A stretch of DNA of 64,000 bases, from the NCBI RefSeq assembly GCF_900187375.1, contig NZ_FYEW01000002.1, positions 682,001 through 746,000 on the forward strand. Direction: 5' to 3'. A program made the position numbers and the translations under genes. This stretch comes from Hymenobacter gelipurpurascens. GTDB taxonomy: Bacteria > Bacteroidota > Bacteroidia > Cytophagales > Hymenobacteraceae. Below the pieces are notes generated by a model. That model was not told the DNA's origin. It ran no database searches and saw only the letters and a list, made by a program, of their open reading frames with translations. Below are positions 1 to 8,205 of the stretch, piece by piece (position 1 is the first letter of the stretch; each line of letters opens with the position of its first letter).

Positions 1-646
1 ATGTGTAGATTTTGCCAGCAGCCAGCACTTTGCTACCAATGATAATAACCGGCACATTACTGGAATTCGACAAGTACAGATTTGCCGTGTTGGCGTCAAT
101 TTCCGTGAAGGCCGAAGCATTACCGAAAGAAATGTTCGGAATCAGTAGGGTAGCAGTACCAGTGGACTCAGTACGATATAGCGTAAGGGGCGAAGCGGCA
201 CCCTGGCCTACGTGCACCACCCGGATTTTAGCTTTTCCAGCAGCTGGAGCCGTCAGGTCATCCTCTACCCATAGAGGGGCAACTGAGTTAGCTTGGTTGG
301 AAGGGCTGTAAGCAAACAGAGAGTAATTCTTGTCTTTGGCTACTGTTTGGGTTGCCGTAGCTACTGTGGTAGTGGTGCCAGCCACATTTACCTTAAACAC
401 TTTACTGCCGGCATTGAGTACCTGATAGCCGGAATTTTCGCCGTAGTTCAGATCCTTAATAGCTTGTTCGTCGGCAAGCACTGATACTTTCACATTAGCA
501 TTTGGAGCTGCATGCACGGCTAACACCCGCCCCTGATCAGGGATTGGGTCGGCTTTATCGTCGTTGGAGCAGGAGCTGAAAGCCAGGGCGGCCGGCAGAG
601 CCGCGAATACCACGGAGCGGCGGAGCAGGGAGGTCAGGGTTTTCAT
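1..646 (-). CDS. DUF4397-type lipoprotein, 3' end cut by window edge
   Basis: An open frame runs on the minus strand from an ATG at 644-646 to the window edge without a stop, giving about 215 residues. The N-terminus (MKTLTSLLRR, then a hydrophobic stretch ending FSSC at about residue 26) is a lipoprotein signal peptide followed by an acidic linker. The mature part reads 'GRVLAVHAAPNANVKVSV' and later 'KIRVVHVGQGAASPLTLY'. These 'vRvvHaspdap' repeats are characteristic of DUF4397 beta-sandwich proteins, which are usually exported and of unknown function. It is probably anchored to the outer or inner membrane. The gene is divergent from the small secreted protein at 811. Function beyond 'surface or periplasmic beta-sandwich lipoprotein' cannot be given. 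Confidence 0.85.
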   Translation of the reverse strand, partial: MKTLTSLLRRSVVFAALPAALAFSSCSNDDKADPIPDQGRVLAVHAAPNANVKVSVLADEQAIKDLNYGENSGYQVLNAGSKVFKVNVAGTTTTVATATQTVAKDKNYSLFAYSPSNQANSVAPLWVEDDLTAPAAGKAKIRVVHVGQGAASPLTLYRTESTGTATLLIPNISFGNASAFTEIDANTANLYLSNSSNVPVIIIGSKVLAAGKIYT

Positions 647-797
647 AGTAGACAAGCGGGTTGAATGGAAAAAACTCGGGTAAGATGCCGACACAACGTA
701 ACCCCCGCGCTTTTTGTTGGACGACGAACTAAACTTTTCGTCGATGGATTGCACTTTTTTCTCGGTAAGAGGCTTAGGGTGCTGTAGCTTAGAATGG

Positions 798-805
798 TAA
801 TTTTG
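798..805 (+). promoter_or_regulatory. Bacteroidota -7 promoter box (TAATTTTG)
   Basis: TAATTTTG matches the Bacteroidota sigma-70 -7 consensus TAnnTTTG and ends 5 bases before the ATG at 811. Transcription from it would begin at or next to that ATG. No clear -33 TTG is seen at the usual distance. Confidence 0.5.
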
Positions 806-810
806 TACCC

Positions 811-1434
811 ATGCCCCTACTGATGAAGAGTGCTATTTTTGGTTCTGCACGCCGCTTTGCTTTTGTCTTACCGTTTGTGTTTGGCTCGTTGGCGGCCCAC
901 GCGCAGCAGGCACCTACTACTATCATTCGCCTCAGCCCTGAAGACAGGGAGCGGGGCCTGAACGGTGTGCAAAAGAATTTCTTTTTCACGACTGGCCTAC
1001 AGGGAAAACCATCTGATTATCAGAGCGCTGGATTTTTTGGCCAGAAGCTACGCCCTTATCTGGCTGGCAACGAAGAAGCTCTTGACAATCTGAACCGGTA
1101 TCGCCGGCAGAAGTGGCTGTTTCTCGCCGAGCGCCTCACGTTTGTGAGTGCTGTAGGCCTGTACAGCCAGCAGGTTCTTGCCAAAACGGAGTATCAGCAG
1201 TACCACAACAACACCCAGAAAGTGGCCGTTGGCGTGGCGGCAGCAAGCTTGCTCTCAAACATTTTCATTTCTCGCCATACCAACGAGCACATACAGCGGG
1301 CTATAGAAGCGCACAACGCTGGCCTGCCGGCTGCCCGTACGGGTATGTTGCAGCAGCTGCGCCCGAGCGCGCTAGGCCTATCGGCCAGCCAGACAGGGCA
1401 GCCGCTGCTGGCGTTACGCTGGAACCTACGCTAG
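811..1434 (+). CDS. Small secreted protein of unknown function
   Basis: The product has 207 residues from ATG 811, or 203 from the second ATG at 823, which starts a normal signal peptide (MKSAIFGSARRF, hydrophobic core, cleavage near AHA-QQ). The mature protein is basic and partly helical, with a hydrophobic segment near residues 105-150 ('FVSAVGLYSQQVLA', 'VAVGVAAASLLSNIF') that could be one or two membrane passes. I do not recognise a family. A TAnnTTTG box lies immediately upstream, so the transcript is leaderless or nearly so. The stop codon TAG is part of the iterated TAGGCC motif. A strong inverted repeat follows at 1470-1524. Confidence 0.75.
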   Translation: MPLLMKSAIFGSARRFAFVLPFVFGSLAAHAQQAPTTIIRLSPEDRERGLNGVQKNFFFTTGLQGKPSDYQSAGFFGQKLRPYLAGNEEALDNLNRYRRQKWLFLAERLTFVSAVGLYSQQVLAKTEYQQYHNNTQKVAVGVAAASLLSNIFISRHTNEHIQRAIEAHNAGLPAARTGMLQQLRPSALGLSASQTGQPLLALRWNLR

Positions 1435-1469
1435 GCCTGTTCGCGTTTCCTTTTTTCAGCCGACTTTTC

Positions 1470-1524
1470 AGAAGGAATCCGGCAGCTGGTGCCCCATGTT
1501 GGGGTCGGCTGCCGGATTCCTTCT
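1470..1524. terminator. Inverted repeat, probable terminator
   Basis: A 17-bp perfect stem (1470-1486 with 1508-1524; arm AGAAGGAATCCGGCAGC) has a 21-base loop and lies 36 bases after the stop of the small secreted protein. There is no long T tract, so termination is plausible rather than certain. Confidence 0.55.
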
Positions 1525-1590
1525 TACGTTTGAGGATACTTTCTGCCGCAGTTGCTGACTGCGGCCATTGTTTTTTCGTAGGAACCCTAC

Positions 1591-2778
1591 ATGGAATACC
1601 CGCTGCCGGCAGCGGCCCGGCAATACGTAGCCGAGCATCTGCACGACGACCCCGCTCAACTGGCGCTGCAGGCCCGCCGTTATCCTGGCCTACCCGTTCC
1701 GGACCTCGTGCGTCAGATTCAGGCGCGCCAGAAAGCCCGCGCCAAACTGCCGGCCTGGGCCGAAAATCCGGACCTGATTTTCCCGCCTGCTCTCTCCGTG
1801 GAGCAGGCCTCTTCTGACCGTACGGCGGCTTACAAAGCCAGTTTGGTACGCGGGCAGCGTTTGGCTGACATTACAGGCGGCTTCGGAGTAGATGCGGCGC
1901 ATTTTGCGGCCACTGTACCCGAGGTTCATTATGTGGAGCGCAACCTGGGCCTGGTAGAGGTAGTGCGCTACAACCTGCAGCAACTCGGTATCGAGAATGT
2001 GCAGTGTCACAACGACGATGCCGTGAACTTCCTGCGCAGCACGCCCGATACGTTCGACTGGATCTACCTCGACCCGGCCCGACGCGACACGGCTGCCCGC
2101 AAGATTTTCCGGCTGCAGGACTGTGAGCCCGATGTGCTGCGCATTATGCCGCTCCTGCTGCACAAAAGCCGCAGCGTACTACTCAAAACCTCGCCCATGC
2201 TCGATATCGAGCAGGCCTTGCAGGAGCTGCGCCACGTACGCCGCCTATGGGTGGTAGCCGTAGACAATGAGTGCAAAGAGGTGCTGTATGAACTGGGCCC
2301 CGAGCCGGCTGTAGACCCCGAGCGTTTCACGGTGAATTTGCTCCGCAACGGGCAGCAGCAGGAGTTTCGGCTGAACCGCGCCCGGGAAAGCCGGGCCATT
2401 GCGCGGTATGCCTTGCCGCAGGAGTACCTCTACGAGCCCAACGTGGCCGTGCTGAAAGCCGGCGGATTCCGCAGCATCGGTACTGCCTTCGAGATGCTGA
2501 AGCTCCACCAGCACAGCCACCTCTATACTTCTGACACACTGCACCCACAGTTCCCGGGCCGCATTTTCCGGATTCGGGGCACGGAGAAATACGATGGCCA
2601 AGCCCTGCGCACTTACTTAGGCCCCGAGGTGCGGGCCCACGTCACTACCCGCAACTTCCCCGATACTGTAGCGGAGTTCCGGCACCGTACCGGCATTCGG
2701 GAGGGCGGCGACCTGTACCTGTTTGCTACCACCAATCTGGAAGGCAAGCTAATGGTGCTGGTGTGTGAGAAGCTGTGA
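1591..2778 (+). CDS. Class I SAM-dependent methyltransferase, THUMP-like family
   Basis: 395 residues. The Rossmann methyltransferase core shows motif I 'DITGGFGVDA' at residues 93-102, the acidic strand-2 motif 'YVERN' near 114-118, and a 'DPAR' motif IV at 161-164 in place of DPPY/NPPY. The C-terminal third fits the 'THUMP-like' domain found after this core in Bacteroidota proteins, which suggests an RNA substrate. That is inference; no substrate is known to me. The upstream gene ends 157 bases earlier after a hairpin, so this is probably a separate transcript. A REP-like element follows the stop. Confidence 0.85.
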   Translation: MEYPLPAAARQYVAEHLHDDPAQLALQARRYPGLPVPDLVRQIQARQKARAKLPAWAENPDLIFPPALSVEQASSDRTAAYKASLVRGQRLADITGGFGVDAAHFAATVPEVHYVERNLGLVEVVRYNLQQLGIENVQCHNDDAVNFLRSTPDTFDWIYLDPARRDTAARKIFRLQDCEPDVLRIMPLLLHKSRSVLLKTSPMLDIEQALQELRHVRRLWVVAVDNECKEVLYELGPEPAVDPERFTVNLLRNGQQQEFRLNRARESRAIARYALPQEYLYEPNVAVLKAGGFRSIGTAFEMLKLHQHSHLYTSDTLHPQFPGRIFRIRGTEKYDGQALRTYLGPEVRAHVTTRNFPDTVAEFRHRTGIREGGDLYLFATTNLEGKLMVLVCEKL

Positions 2779-2816
2779 ACTAATGAGTTGGTCGTTCTGA
2801 CTGGCCTAGGCCTGCC

Positions 2817-2986
2817 TTGTCATTGCGAGGAGGCACGACGAAACAATCTTTGCTTTAACATTGCACGAAATACTGAATAACTGAAAGCCCTTACTTCCAT
2901 GGGAGAAGTAAGGGCTTTTCATTTTCGACAGATGTACTGCCTACGCCAAGGAAGGATTGCTTCGTCGTGCCTCCTCGCAATGACAA
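2817..2986. repeat. REP/MITE-like inverted repeat, copy 1
   Basis: 32-base outer arms (2817-2848 and 2955-2986; TCATTGCGAGGAGGCACGAC and its complement, one mismatch) enclose an internal hairpin AAAGCCCTTACTTC...GAAGTAAGGGCTTT (2884-2918) followed by a T-rich end. The same architecture recurs at 24759-24974 and 37215-37398, and the inner hairpin alone at 32039-32070. It lies between convergent genes, so it may also terminate transcription. Confidence 0.9.
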
Positions 2987-3020
2987 CCCTTCTAGGCCAC
3001 TTGATCCAATAGTTCCTACC

Positions 3021-3620
3021 TCACTTCGCCGGGCTTACCCACTTGCTGTCTTTTAGGCGAAAGCGCCACGGTAAGGCAGCATCCTCGCCGGCGTAATCGA
3101 TGCCGACTCTGGGAGAGGCTATTATGTCTTCGTAGGCCACTTTCTCTCCTTGGTCTTCCATCCAGATAAAATTGCCGGTGAGGTCTGTGCCGTAATGGGC
3201 GGTTGTGATGCCGAGGGCTTGCGTGAGCAGGCCGGGGCCGGAGGTGAGGTTACGCTGCACTGCCGTAATACCCCGGCGAAGCAGCATTTCCGGAATGCCT
3301 TCCAACGGCTCTAGCCCTCTGATCAGGACGGCATCGGCTTTGCCGGCTTCATTGGTGATAATATTAAACAAGGTGTAGCGGCCATAAATCAGATAGGTGT
3401 AGGCCACTCCGCCGGGCTCGTACATGATTTTCGTGCGGGCCGTGTAGCGACCCAAATGCGAATGGCAGGCTTGGTCGTTGAGGTGGGCGTAGGCCTCTGT
3501 TTCCACGATTCGGCCACCCGTGAGCACACCATCAATGCGCGTAAACAGGTGTTTCCCGATTAGCTCACGGGCAATTCCTACGGGGTCGGGGCGGCGGTAA
3601 AAGTCGAGGGGGAGTTTCAT
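3021..3620 (-). CDS. mpg: DNA-3-methyladenine glycosylase (AAG/MPG family)
   Basis: 199 residues, normal length for the bacterial AAG family. It removes alkylated and deaminated purines (3-methyladenine, hypoxanthine) as the first step of base-excision repair. The family signature 'GRIVETEAY' lies at residues 36-44, where the second Glu (E42) corresponds to the catalytic Glu of human AAG and Y44 to the intercalation-pocket Tyr. 'ACHSHLGRYTARTKIMYEPG' follows at 51-70, and 'YLIYGRYTLFNI' holds the conserved Tyr. The start ATG is preceded by a normal leader. It is a single gene, convergent with the methyltransferase across the REP element. Confidence 0.95.
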   Translation of the reverse strand: MKLPLDFYRRPDPVGIARELIGKHLFTRIDGVLTGGRIVETEAYAHLNDQACHSHLGRYTARTKIMYEPGGVAYTYLIYGRYTLFNIITNEAGKADAVLIRGLEPLEGIPEMLLRRGITAVQRNLTSGPGLLTQALGITTAHYGTDLTGNFIWMEDQGEKVAYEDIIASPRVGIDYAGEDAALPWRFRLKDSKWVSPAK

Positions 3621-3713
3621 GCGGTTGTTGGGCAGGAGAAGAAATAGCGGCGCTAGGCCACTACTGACCTAGCCACTTGCGGCTCATCTTCCTCAGCGCA
3701 TCGATAATTGCCT

Positions 3714-3721
3714 TATCTTTG
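3714..3721 (+). promoter_or_regulatory. -7 promoter box (TATCTTTG) for the B12 transcript
   Basis: TATCTTTG fits TAnnTTTG and sits directly ahead of the cobalamin riboswitch, where the transcript should start. Confidence 0.6.
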
Positions 3722-3725
3722 CCTG

Positions 3726-3925
3726 CGTAAAGGTGGCCGGACTCCGATTGGGGGGCGAGGCTGAAAAGGGAATCCGGTTTAATTCCGGAGCTGTCCCCGC
3801 AACTGTACGCTTCTTTTTACCAGGCGGTCATTCCCCCTGCCACTGTTTTGATGTAGGCCACTTAGTAGCCGGCAAAGAAATGGGAAGGCGACCGACCCGA
3901 AGCAAGCCAGGAGACCTGCCTTTGC
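3726..3925 (+). promoter_or_regulatory. Cobalamin (B12) riboswitch
   Basis: Characteristic conserved pieces appear in order: 'GGGAATCCGGT' and 'CCGGAGCTGTCCCCGCAACTG' around 3768-3805, 'GCCACTG' at 3839-3845, 'TGGGAAGGCG' at 3881-3890, and the B12 box 'AGCAAGCCAGGAGACCTGCC' at 3901-3920. Adenosylcobalamin-type riboswitches repress uptake genes when B12 is plentiful. It lies upstream of a BtuB-like receptor, as expected. Several GC-rich inverted segments between 3940 and 4060 could form the expression platform, but I could not resolve which helix is the switch. Confidence 0.95.
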
Positions 3926-4088
3926 ATTTCCTATGTTCAGCGCCTTCGGAGGAAGGGCGGAGAACGATTGCAGTAAGCGGCCCTCGGGCGGCTTGATTTC
4001 CTGTATTCGGACTCGGCTTCGGTAGGGCATTCCGGTTTCGGAAGGCAGTGCCAGAAGTTTTGAACTGACTTTTCCTATCCCGGAAATT

Positions 4089-6068
4089 TTGGTTCTCATC
4101 AGTACCCTTTTCGCCAAGCGGCCCTTTACCACCTCCCTGAGTACCCTCAGCCGGCTGGGGTCCATGGGTTTGCTCCTACTGCCTGCCGCCGTGCTAGGCC
4201 AGCAGGCCACTACGCACGCCACCGACTCGGTGCAGGCGCTGCCCGCGGTGCATATTCAGGTGGAGCGGCCCAACCGCTTTGCCACCGGCACCCGCATCAT
4301 CACCCTGGATTCTGCAGCGCTGGCGCCTTACCGCACGGGTATGCTCTCGGAGGCCTTGGCGGCACGTACGCCGCTGTACCTGAAAAACTACGGCCCCGGT
4401 CAGCTCAGCACCATCACCATGCGCGGCACTTCGGCCCAGCATACAGCTGTGCTCTGGAATGGCTTTAATATTATGCTGCCTACGCTGGGGCAGAACGATT
4501 TTGCCTTGCTGCCCGTGAGCGGCGCCACGCAGATAGATATTCAGCCGGGCCCCACAAGTGGCCTGTACGGCTCGGGGGCGGTAGGCGGCTCTATTTTGCT
4601 GTCTTCGCCGGTACGCTGGGGAGCTGGTTTTACGGCTGCGGGCCAGGCAGATGCGGGCAGCTTTGGCCTACGGGCCGGCAACCTGGAAGGCGGCTTCAGC
4701 GACGAGCGGGTAGCCGTGCGCACCAGCGCCACCTACCGGCATGCCACCAACGATTTCCCGTTTGATTTGCCCGGCGGCGGGCGGCCGCGCCAAACCAACG
4801 CGGCTTTCTGGCAAGGCAGCCTGGCGCAGGACGTAACGTGGCGCCTAGGCCAGCAGGGCCAACTACAGGCCGCCGCCTGGCTCACCGACTCCGACCGCCA
4901 GATTCAGCCCGCCATCGGCACCCAAAACGACCATGCCCGCCAGCGTGACCAGAGCCGCCGGCTACTATTAGGTTATGAGCGCGTAACGAACCGTCATGAG
5001 TCGGCAGTGCGGGTGGCTTGGTTCGAAGACATCCTGAACTACAGCACCGACGCTTTCCGCAGCGACTCCCGCGTGCGCACCACCCAGGCCCAGGCCAGCC
5101 ATACGCTTCGGTTCGGGCCCGTCACTAGCTTGCGGGTAGGAGCCGAAGCGCAGCATTTCGCGGTGCAGATGTCGGACTATGGCCGCGACCTGGCGGAGAA
5201 CCGCTTTGCCGGCTATGCCCTCCTGCGCTACGACCCGTGGCCTACCCTGCATTTGTCGGGCACCTTGCGGCAGGCGCTGCTGCCGGGGCGGCGGCCACCG
5301 CTTACGCCGGTGCTGGGCGCGGAGTGGCAGTTCCGCGAATCGGCTACCAACAAGTGGCTGCTAAAGGCCAGCGCGGCGCGCGGCTACCGGGCTCCTACCC
5401 TCAATGAGCGCTACTACCAACCCGGCGGCGACCCAAACCTGCTGCCCGAAAGCAGCTTTGGCTACGAGGGTGGCCTACGCCACGAGTGGACTGGCCTAGA
5501 GCAACTCAGCCTCACGCTGCACAGCGAAGTAACCGGCTACCAGCAGCTAGTAGATAACTGGGTGATGTGGTGGCCGAAGCCGGGGCAAAACTTCGTGAGC
5601 CCGCGCAACCTGCGGCAGGTGCGCACCTATGGTCTGGAAGCAACCTCGGAGCTGAAATGGCGCACCACGGCCTATTCTGTGTCGGGCAGAGTGGCCTACG
5701 GCTATACCCGCGCCTACAAAACCCGCGACGAGCTGACGACAGCCACGCTTTCCGGCCGGCAGCTGGTGTACACACCCCAGCACACAGGCGCCGCCACGCT
5801 CGATGGCACCTGGAACAAGTGGCAGGCTGGCTCCTCTTTCACCCTGACAGGATTCCGCTACGTGGAAGATGAGGGCAACAACTTTCTGCCTTCCTACGGC
5901 TTGCTCGACGCCCGCCTGGGCTACACTTGGCGCATGCTCCGCAGCTCGCTGGCCCTCACGGTGCTGGCGCAGGGCCGCAACCTCACCAATCAATCTTACC
6001 AGAACTACCTCTACCGAGCTATGCCGCCGCGCTCGGCGCAGCTGAGCGTGCGTGTAGCCTGGCACTAA
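4089..6068 (+). CDS. btuB: TonB-dependent cobalamin receptor (BtuB-like)
   Basis: 659 residues from TTG 4089. The first ATG in frame is at 4164, but that would cut the signal peptide to 'MGLLLLPAAVLGQQ', so the true start is uncertain. The plug domain covers roughly residues 55-170 ('LSTITMRGTSAQHTAVLWNG', 'GPTSGLYGSGAVGGSI'). The 22-strand barrel fills the rest and ends in an aromatic-rich C-terminus 'SAQLSVRVAWH'. The upstream B12 riboswitch identifies the substrate as cobalamin or a related corrinoid. It is followed after 31 bases by a BtuG-like lipoprotein, so the two are almost certainly co-transcribed and form a surface capture/transport pair. No btuCDF or cobalamin-salvage genes are in the window. 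Confidence 0.9.
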   Translation: MVLISTLFAKRPFTTSLSTLSRLGSMGLLLLPAAVLGQQATTHATDSVQALPAVHIQVERPNRFATGTRIITLDSAALAPYRTGMLSEALAARTPLYLKNYGPGQLSTITMRGTSAQHTAVLWNGFNIMLPTLGQNDFALLPVSGATQIDIQPGPTSGLYGSGAVGGSILLSSPVRWGAGFTAAGQADAGSFGLRAGNLEGGFSDERVAVRTSATYRHATNDFPFDLPGGGRPRQTNAAFWQGSLAQDVTWRLGQQGQLQAAAWLTDSDRQIQPAIGTQNDHARQRDQSRRLLLGYERVTNRHESAVRVAWFEDILNYSTDAFRSDSRVRTTQAQASHTLRFGPVTSLRVGAEAQHFAVQMSDYGRDLAENRFAGYALLRYDPWPTLHLSGTLRQALLPGRRPPLTPVLGAEWQFRESATNKWLLKASAARGYRAPTLNERYYQPGGDPNLLPESSFGYEGGLRHEWTGLEQLSLTLHSEVTGYQQLVDNWVMWWPKPGQNFVSPRNLRQVRTYGLEATSELKWRTTAYSVSGRVAYGYTRAYKTRDELTTATLSGRQLVYTPQHTGAATLDGTWNKWQAGSSFTLTGFRYVEDEGNNFLPSYGLLDARLGYTWRMLRSSLALTVLAQGRNLTNQSYQNYLYRAMPPRSAQLSVRVAWH

Positions 6069-6099
6069 CGTCTTTCTTTCTTTTCCTTCATTCCATTTT

Positions 6100-7197
6100 A
6101 TGTATTCCAATCTGTTCTTATTGAAGCAGTGGCAACGGGCCGCACTCCTAACGACCGGCACTCTCGCCTTTCTGACTGCCTGCGACCCTGACAATCCGAA
6201 TACGCCCACACCCGCCGCGCAAACCAACAGCGTGTTTGTGGTAAACGAAGGCAGCTACGGCACGCCCGATGGCACCGTGAGCTTGTTCGATGTGCCGAGC
6301 AAGAAAATTACAGCGCTCGATGTATTCCAGGCGGCCAACAGCCAACCTTTGCTGGCTGATGTGGCCCAGTCGATGACCGTTGTGGGCAACCGGGGCTACA
6401 TTGTGGGCAACCAGAACAGCAAGCTGACCGTGGTATCGTTGCCCGATTTCAAGAAGGTAACGACCATCGAGAACGTGCTGGCCCAGCCACGCTATATCGT
6501 GGGCGCCAGCGCTGATAAGGCTTATATCAGCGAATGGGTGCAGCCGACGTACCCCACACCCGTAATTGGGCGGGTAGCCGTGCTGGATCTGAAGACGAAT
6601 ACCATCACCAAAACTATTCCGGTGGGCAAAGGCCCCGAGGAAATGCTGGTGGCCAATGGCAAGCTGTTCGTGGCAAACGCCGAGGAAAGCACCGTAACGG
6701 TTATCAACACCGCTACGGATGCGGTAGAAACGACGCTCACGGTAGGTGCTTCGCCCTCCAGCTTTGCGCTGGACCGCGACGGGCGCGTGTGGGTGCTGTG
6801 CGCCGGCAAAACCGACTACGTGGACGCCACAAAATCCATAAAAGGCAGCTTAGTTGATTTCCTGAACGTGGCGCCCTATACGGCCCGTAAGCGTGACCTG
6901 AGCTTCACGCCCGGCTTCGGCTCCCGCCTGCGCCGCAACGGCACCGGCGACCAGCTCTACATCAAAAGCGGCAGCGGCGTGTTCCGCATGGGCATTGCCG
7001 ATGCGGCCGTGCCCACTACGCCTTTCATCCGGCGCGGCTTCTACGGTCTCGATATCGACCCCAACGACAACACTATTTATGGTGGCCTAGCCCTCTCCTA
7101 CAACGGGCCCGGCCGCATGGTCCGCTACAATACCAGCGGGGTCGCGCTTGATTCCGCAGCGGTCGGTATCTCCCCGAATGGCTTCGTATTTTATTAA
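6100..7197 (+). CDS. YncE/DUF5074-type beta-propeller surface lipoprotein, BtuG-like
   Basis: 365 residues. The N-terminus 'LAFLTACDPDNP' contains a lipobox with Cys28, followed by acidic and proline residues typical of surface-exported Bacteroidota lipoproteins. The remainder consists of beta-propeller repeats ('VGNRGYIVGNQNSKLTVVSL', 'VLDLKTNTITKTIPVGKGPE', 'VINTATDAVETTLTVGASPS'). In Bacteroides, BtuG is a seven-bladed propeller lipoprotein that captures cobalamin with very high affinity and docks on BtuB. The position here, behind a riboswitch and btuB, makes the same role likely. A rho-independent terminator follows at 7223. The family assignment is firm; the B12-binding role is inferred from context. 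Confidence 0.85.
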   Translation: MYSNLFLLKQWQRAALLTTGTLAFLTACDPDNPNTPTPAAQTNSVFVVNEGSYGTPDGTVSLFDVPSKKITALDVFQAANSQPLLADVAQSMTVVGNRGYIVGNQNSKLTVVSLPDFKKVTTIENVLAQPRYIVGASADKAYISEWVQPTYPTPVIGRVAVLDLKTNTITKTIPVGKGPEEMLVANGKLFVANAEESTVTVINTATDAVETTLTVGASPSSFALDRDGRVWVLCAGKTDYVDATKSIKGSLVDFLNVAPYTARKRDLSFTPGFGSRLRRNGTGDQLYIKSGSGVFRMGIADAAVPTTPFIRRGFYGLDIDPNDNTIYGGLALSYNGPGRMVRYNTSGVALDSAAVGISPNGFVFY

Positions 7198-7222
7198 TCA
7201 ATAAAGTAATTTTTTGTGCGCA

Positions 7223-7260
7223 AAAAAGGCCGGCTCTTCTGGAGTCGGCCTTTTTGTTTT
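7223..7260 (+). terminator. Rho-independent terminator of the btuB unit
   Basis: AAAAAGGCCGGCTC, a short loop, then GAGTCGGCCTTTTT followed by GTTTT. A strong stem with flanking A and T runs, 26 bases after the stop of the beta-propeller gene. Confidence 0.9.
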
Positions 7261-7294
7261 TAAGTGCCACGAGGTTGTGGCGGCGGAAATAGCG

Positions 7295-7570
7295 TTAATC
7301 GGCTAGGCCATCGCGGTTGCGGTCTTTGGCTTCGCTGGCGGCTTCGTACTGCTGGCGGCCTGTAGGGCGGCCGGTGGTGTCGCGGCGTAGGCCAGCGGTA
7401 GCCGAATCTGAGTTGGTAGTCTGGCCGGGGTCAGGGTCTTTGCGCTTGTTGTCGCCGCGCTCTACGTTGGTTTCGCCGGTGCCGGTGCCAGTATCGCAGG
7501 CCGTAGTGAAAAGGGCTGTGCTGAGCAGCAACGCAACGGCTGCTGAGCGGAGGGAGAGAAGGGTTTTCAT
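7295..7570 (-). CDS. Small lipoprotein of unknown function
   Basis: 91 residues from the ATG at 7568-7570. An upstream extension without a signal peptide is also open but unlikely. 'MKTLLSLRSAAVALLLSTAL' followed by 'FTTAC' gives a lipobox with Cys25. The mature part is hydrophilic, Thr/Gly/Asp/Arg-rich and probably disordered ('TGTGTGETNVERGDNKRKDP'), and it ends 'KDRNRDGLAD', resembling a short calcium-binding-like D-x-N-x-D-G loop. No family is recognised. It is convergent with the btuB unit across the terminator. Confidence 0.7.
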   Translation of the reverse strand: MKTLLSLRSAAVALLLSTALFTTACDTGTGTGETNVERGDNKRKDPDPGQTTNSDSATAGLRRDTTGRPTGRQQYEAASEAKDRNRDGLAD

Positions 7571-7822
7571 GGAGAAGTGGTAGGAAGCAGGAAGACAGAA
7601 AACAATTCTGCTGTACGGCTGACCTCGTCCGTGGTTTTTGCGTACAATCAGTTCCTCGGTAAAACAGCCCGTCTTCCACCCGGTCGGCTGCCGGCTATAC
7701 CTAGGTCTCCCGTTCTGATTTGTCTTATTTAACCCGTCACAGCCATGTCTATACTCTACGCTCACCGGCCACTCCGGCCCAACGCTCCACCCGACGTGTT
7801 CTGCAGAAAGTCGTGTAACTAA

Positions 7823-7830
7823 TATATTTG
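7823..7830 (+). promoter_or_regulatory. -7 promoter box (TATATTTG)
   Basis: TATATTTG fits TAnnTTTG. It overlaps a TTG that would otherwise be taken as a start for the next gene, so it argues for ATG 7852 as the true start and for a leader of about 15-20 bases. Confidence 0.6.
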
Positions 7831-7851
7831 CTGCCCCTCATTGGGCTGCTT

Positions 7852-8205
7852 ATGAACCGTACCCCCACCTGGCCTGTTACGTACAAACCAATTCTCCGAC
7901 AAACGGGAATTCTGGCCGCTGTGAGCCTGGGGCTTGCTCTGTTGCTGGTAGCATATTTGTTTGGCGTACAAGACCATTTCTTCGGTCGCCTGTTTGGCGC
8001 ATTTTTCGTATTTTTCTGGCTGTTGGCTGTCACTTTCCTGGGCATTATGCCTTTTGTAAGTTGGGCAGCTACCAGTTGGTTTGGCAAGACATGGGCAGAG
8101 GAATCGACGGAACCTATCCGGCGGCCTAAGCCACGTGTTGCCGCTTCTCCTACTCGTAAACCCACGCGGACCGCTACGCGGTTGGACTCAACTAAAAACC
8201 GGTGA
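7852..8205 (+). CDS. Small two-pass membrane protein
   Basis: 117 residues from ATG 7852. Two hydrophobic helices (about residues 18-39 'GILAAVSLGLALLLVAYLFG' and 48-80) are followed by a basic Arg/Pro/Thr-rich cytoplasmic tail ('RRPKPRVAASPTRKPTR'). No family is recognised. Its stop overlaps the GTG start of the AraC-type regulator (GTGA at 8202-8205), so the two are translationally coupled and probably share a function in the same response. Confidence 0.7.
   Translation: MNRTPTWPVTYKPILRQTGILAAVSLGLALLLVAYLFGVQDHFFGRLFGAFFVFFWLLAVTFLGIMPFVSWAATSWFGKTWAEESTEPIRRPKPRVAASPTRKPTRTATRLDSTKNR

Noticed and set aside
12..484. Plus-strand frames near the left edge
   Set aside because: They are shadows of the minus-strand DUF4397 lipoprotein, whose signal peptide and repeats are clear.
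1113..1817. Long plus-strand frame overlapping two genes
   Set aside because: It overlaps the secreted protein and methyltransferase in a different frame and is Arg/Ala/Pro-rich, as expected for a shadow in GC-rich DNA.
3733..3996. Open reading frame of 87 codons upstream of btuB
   Set aside because: It coincides with the conserved parts of the cobalamin riboswitch and has no protein features.
7828..7851. TTG start for the small membrane protein
   Set aside because: The TTG is the end of a TATATTTG promoter box, so the transcript would begin after it; ATG 7852 is preferred.
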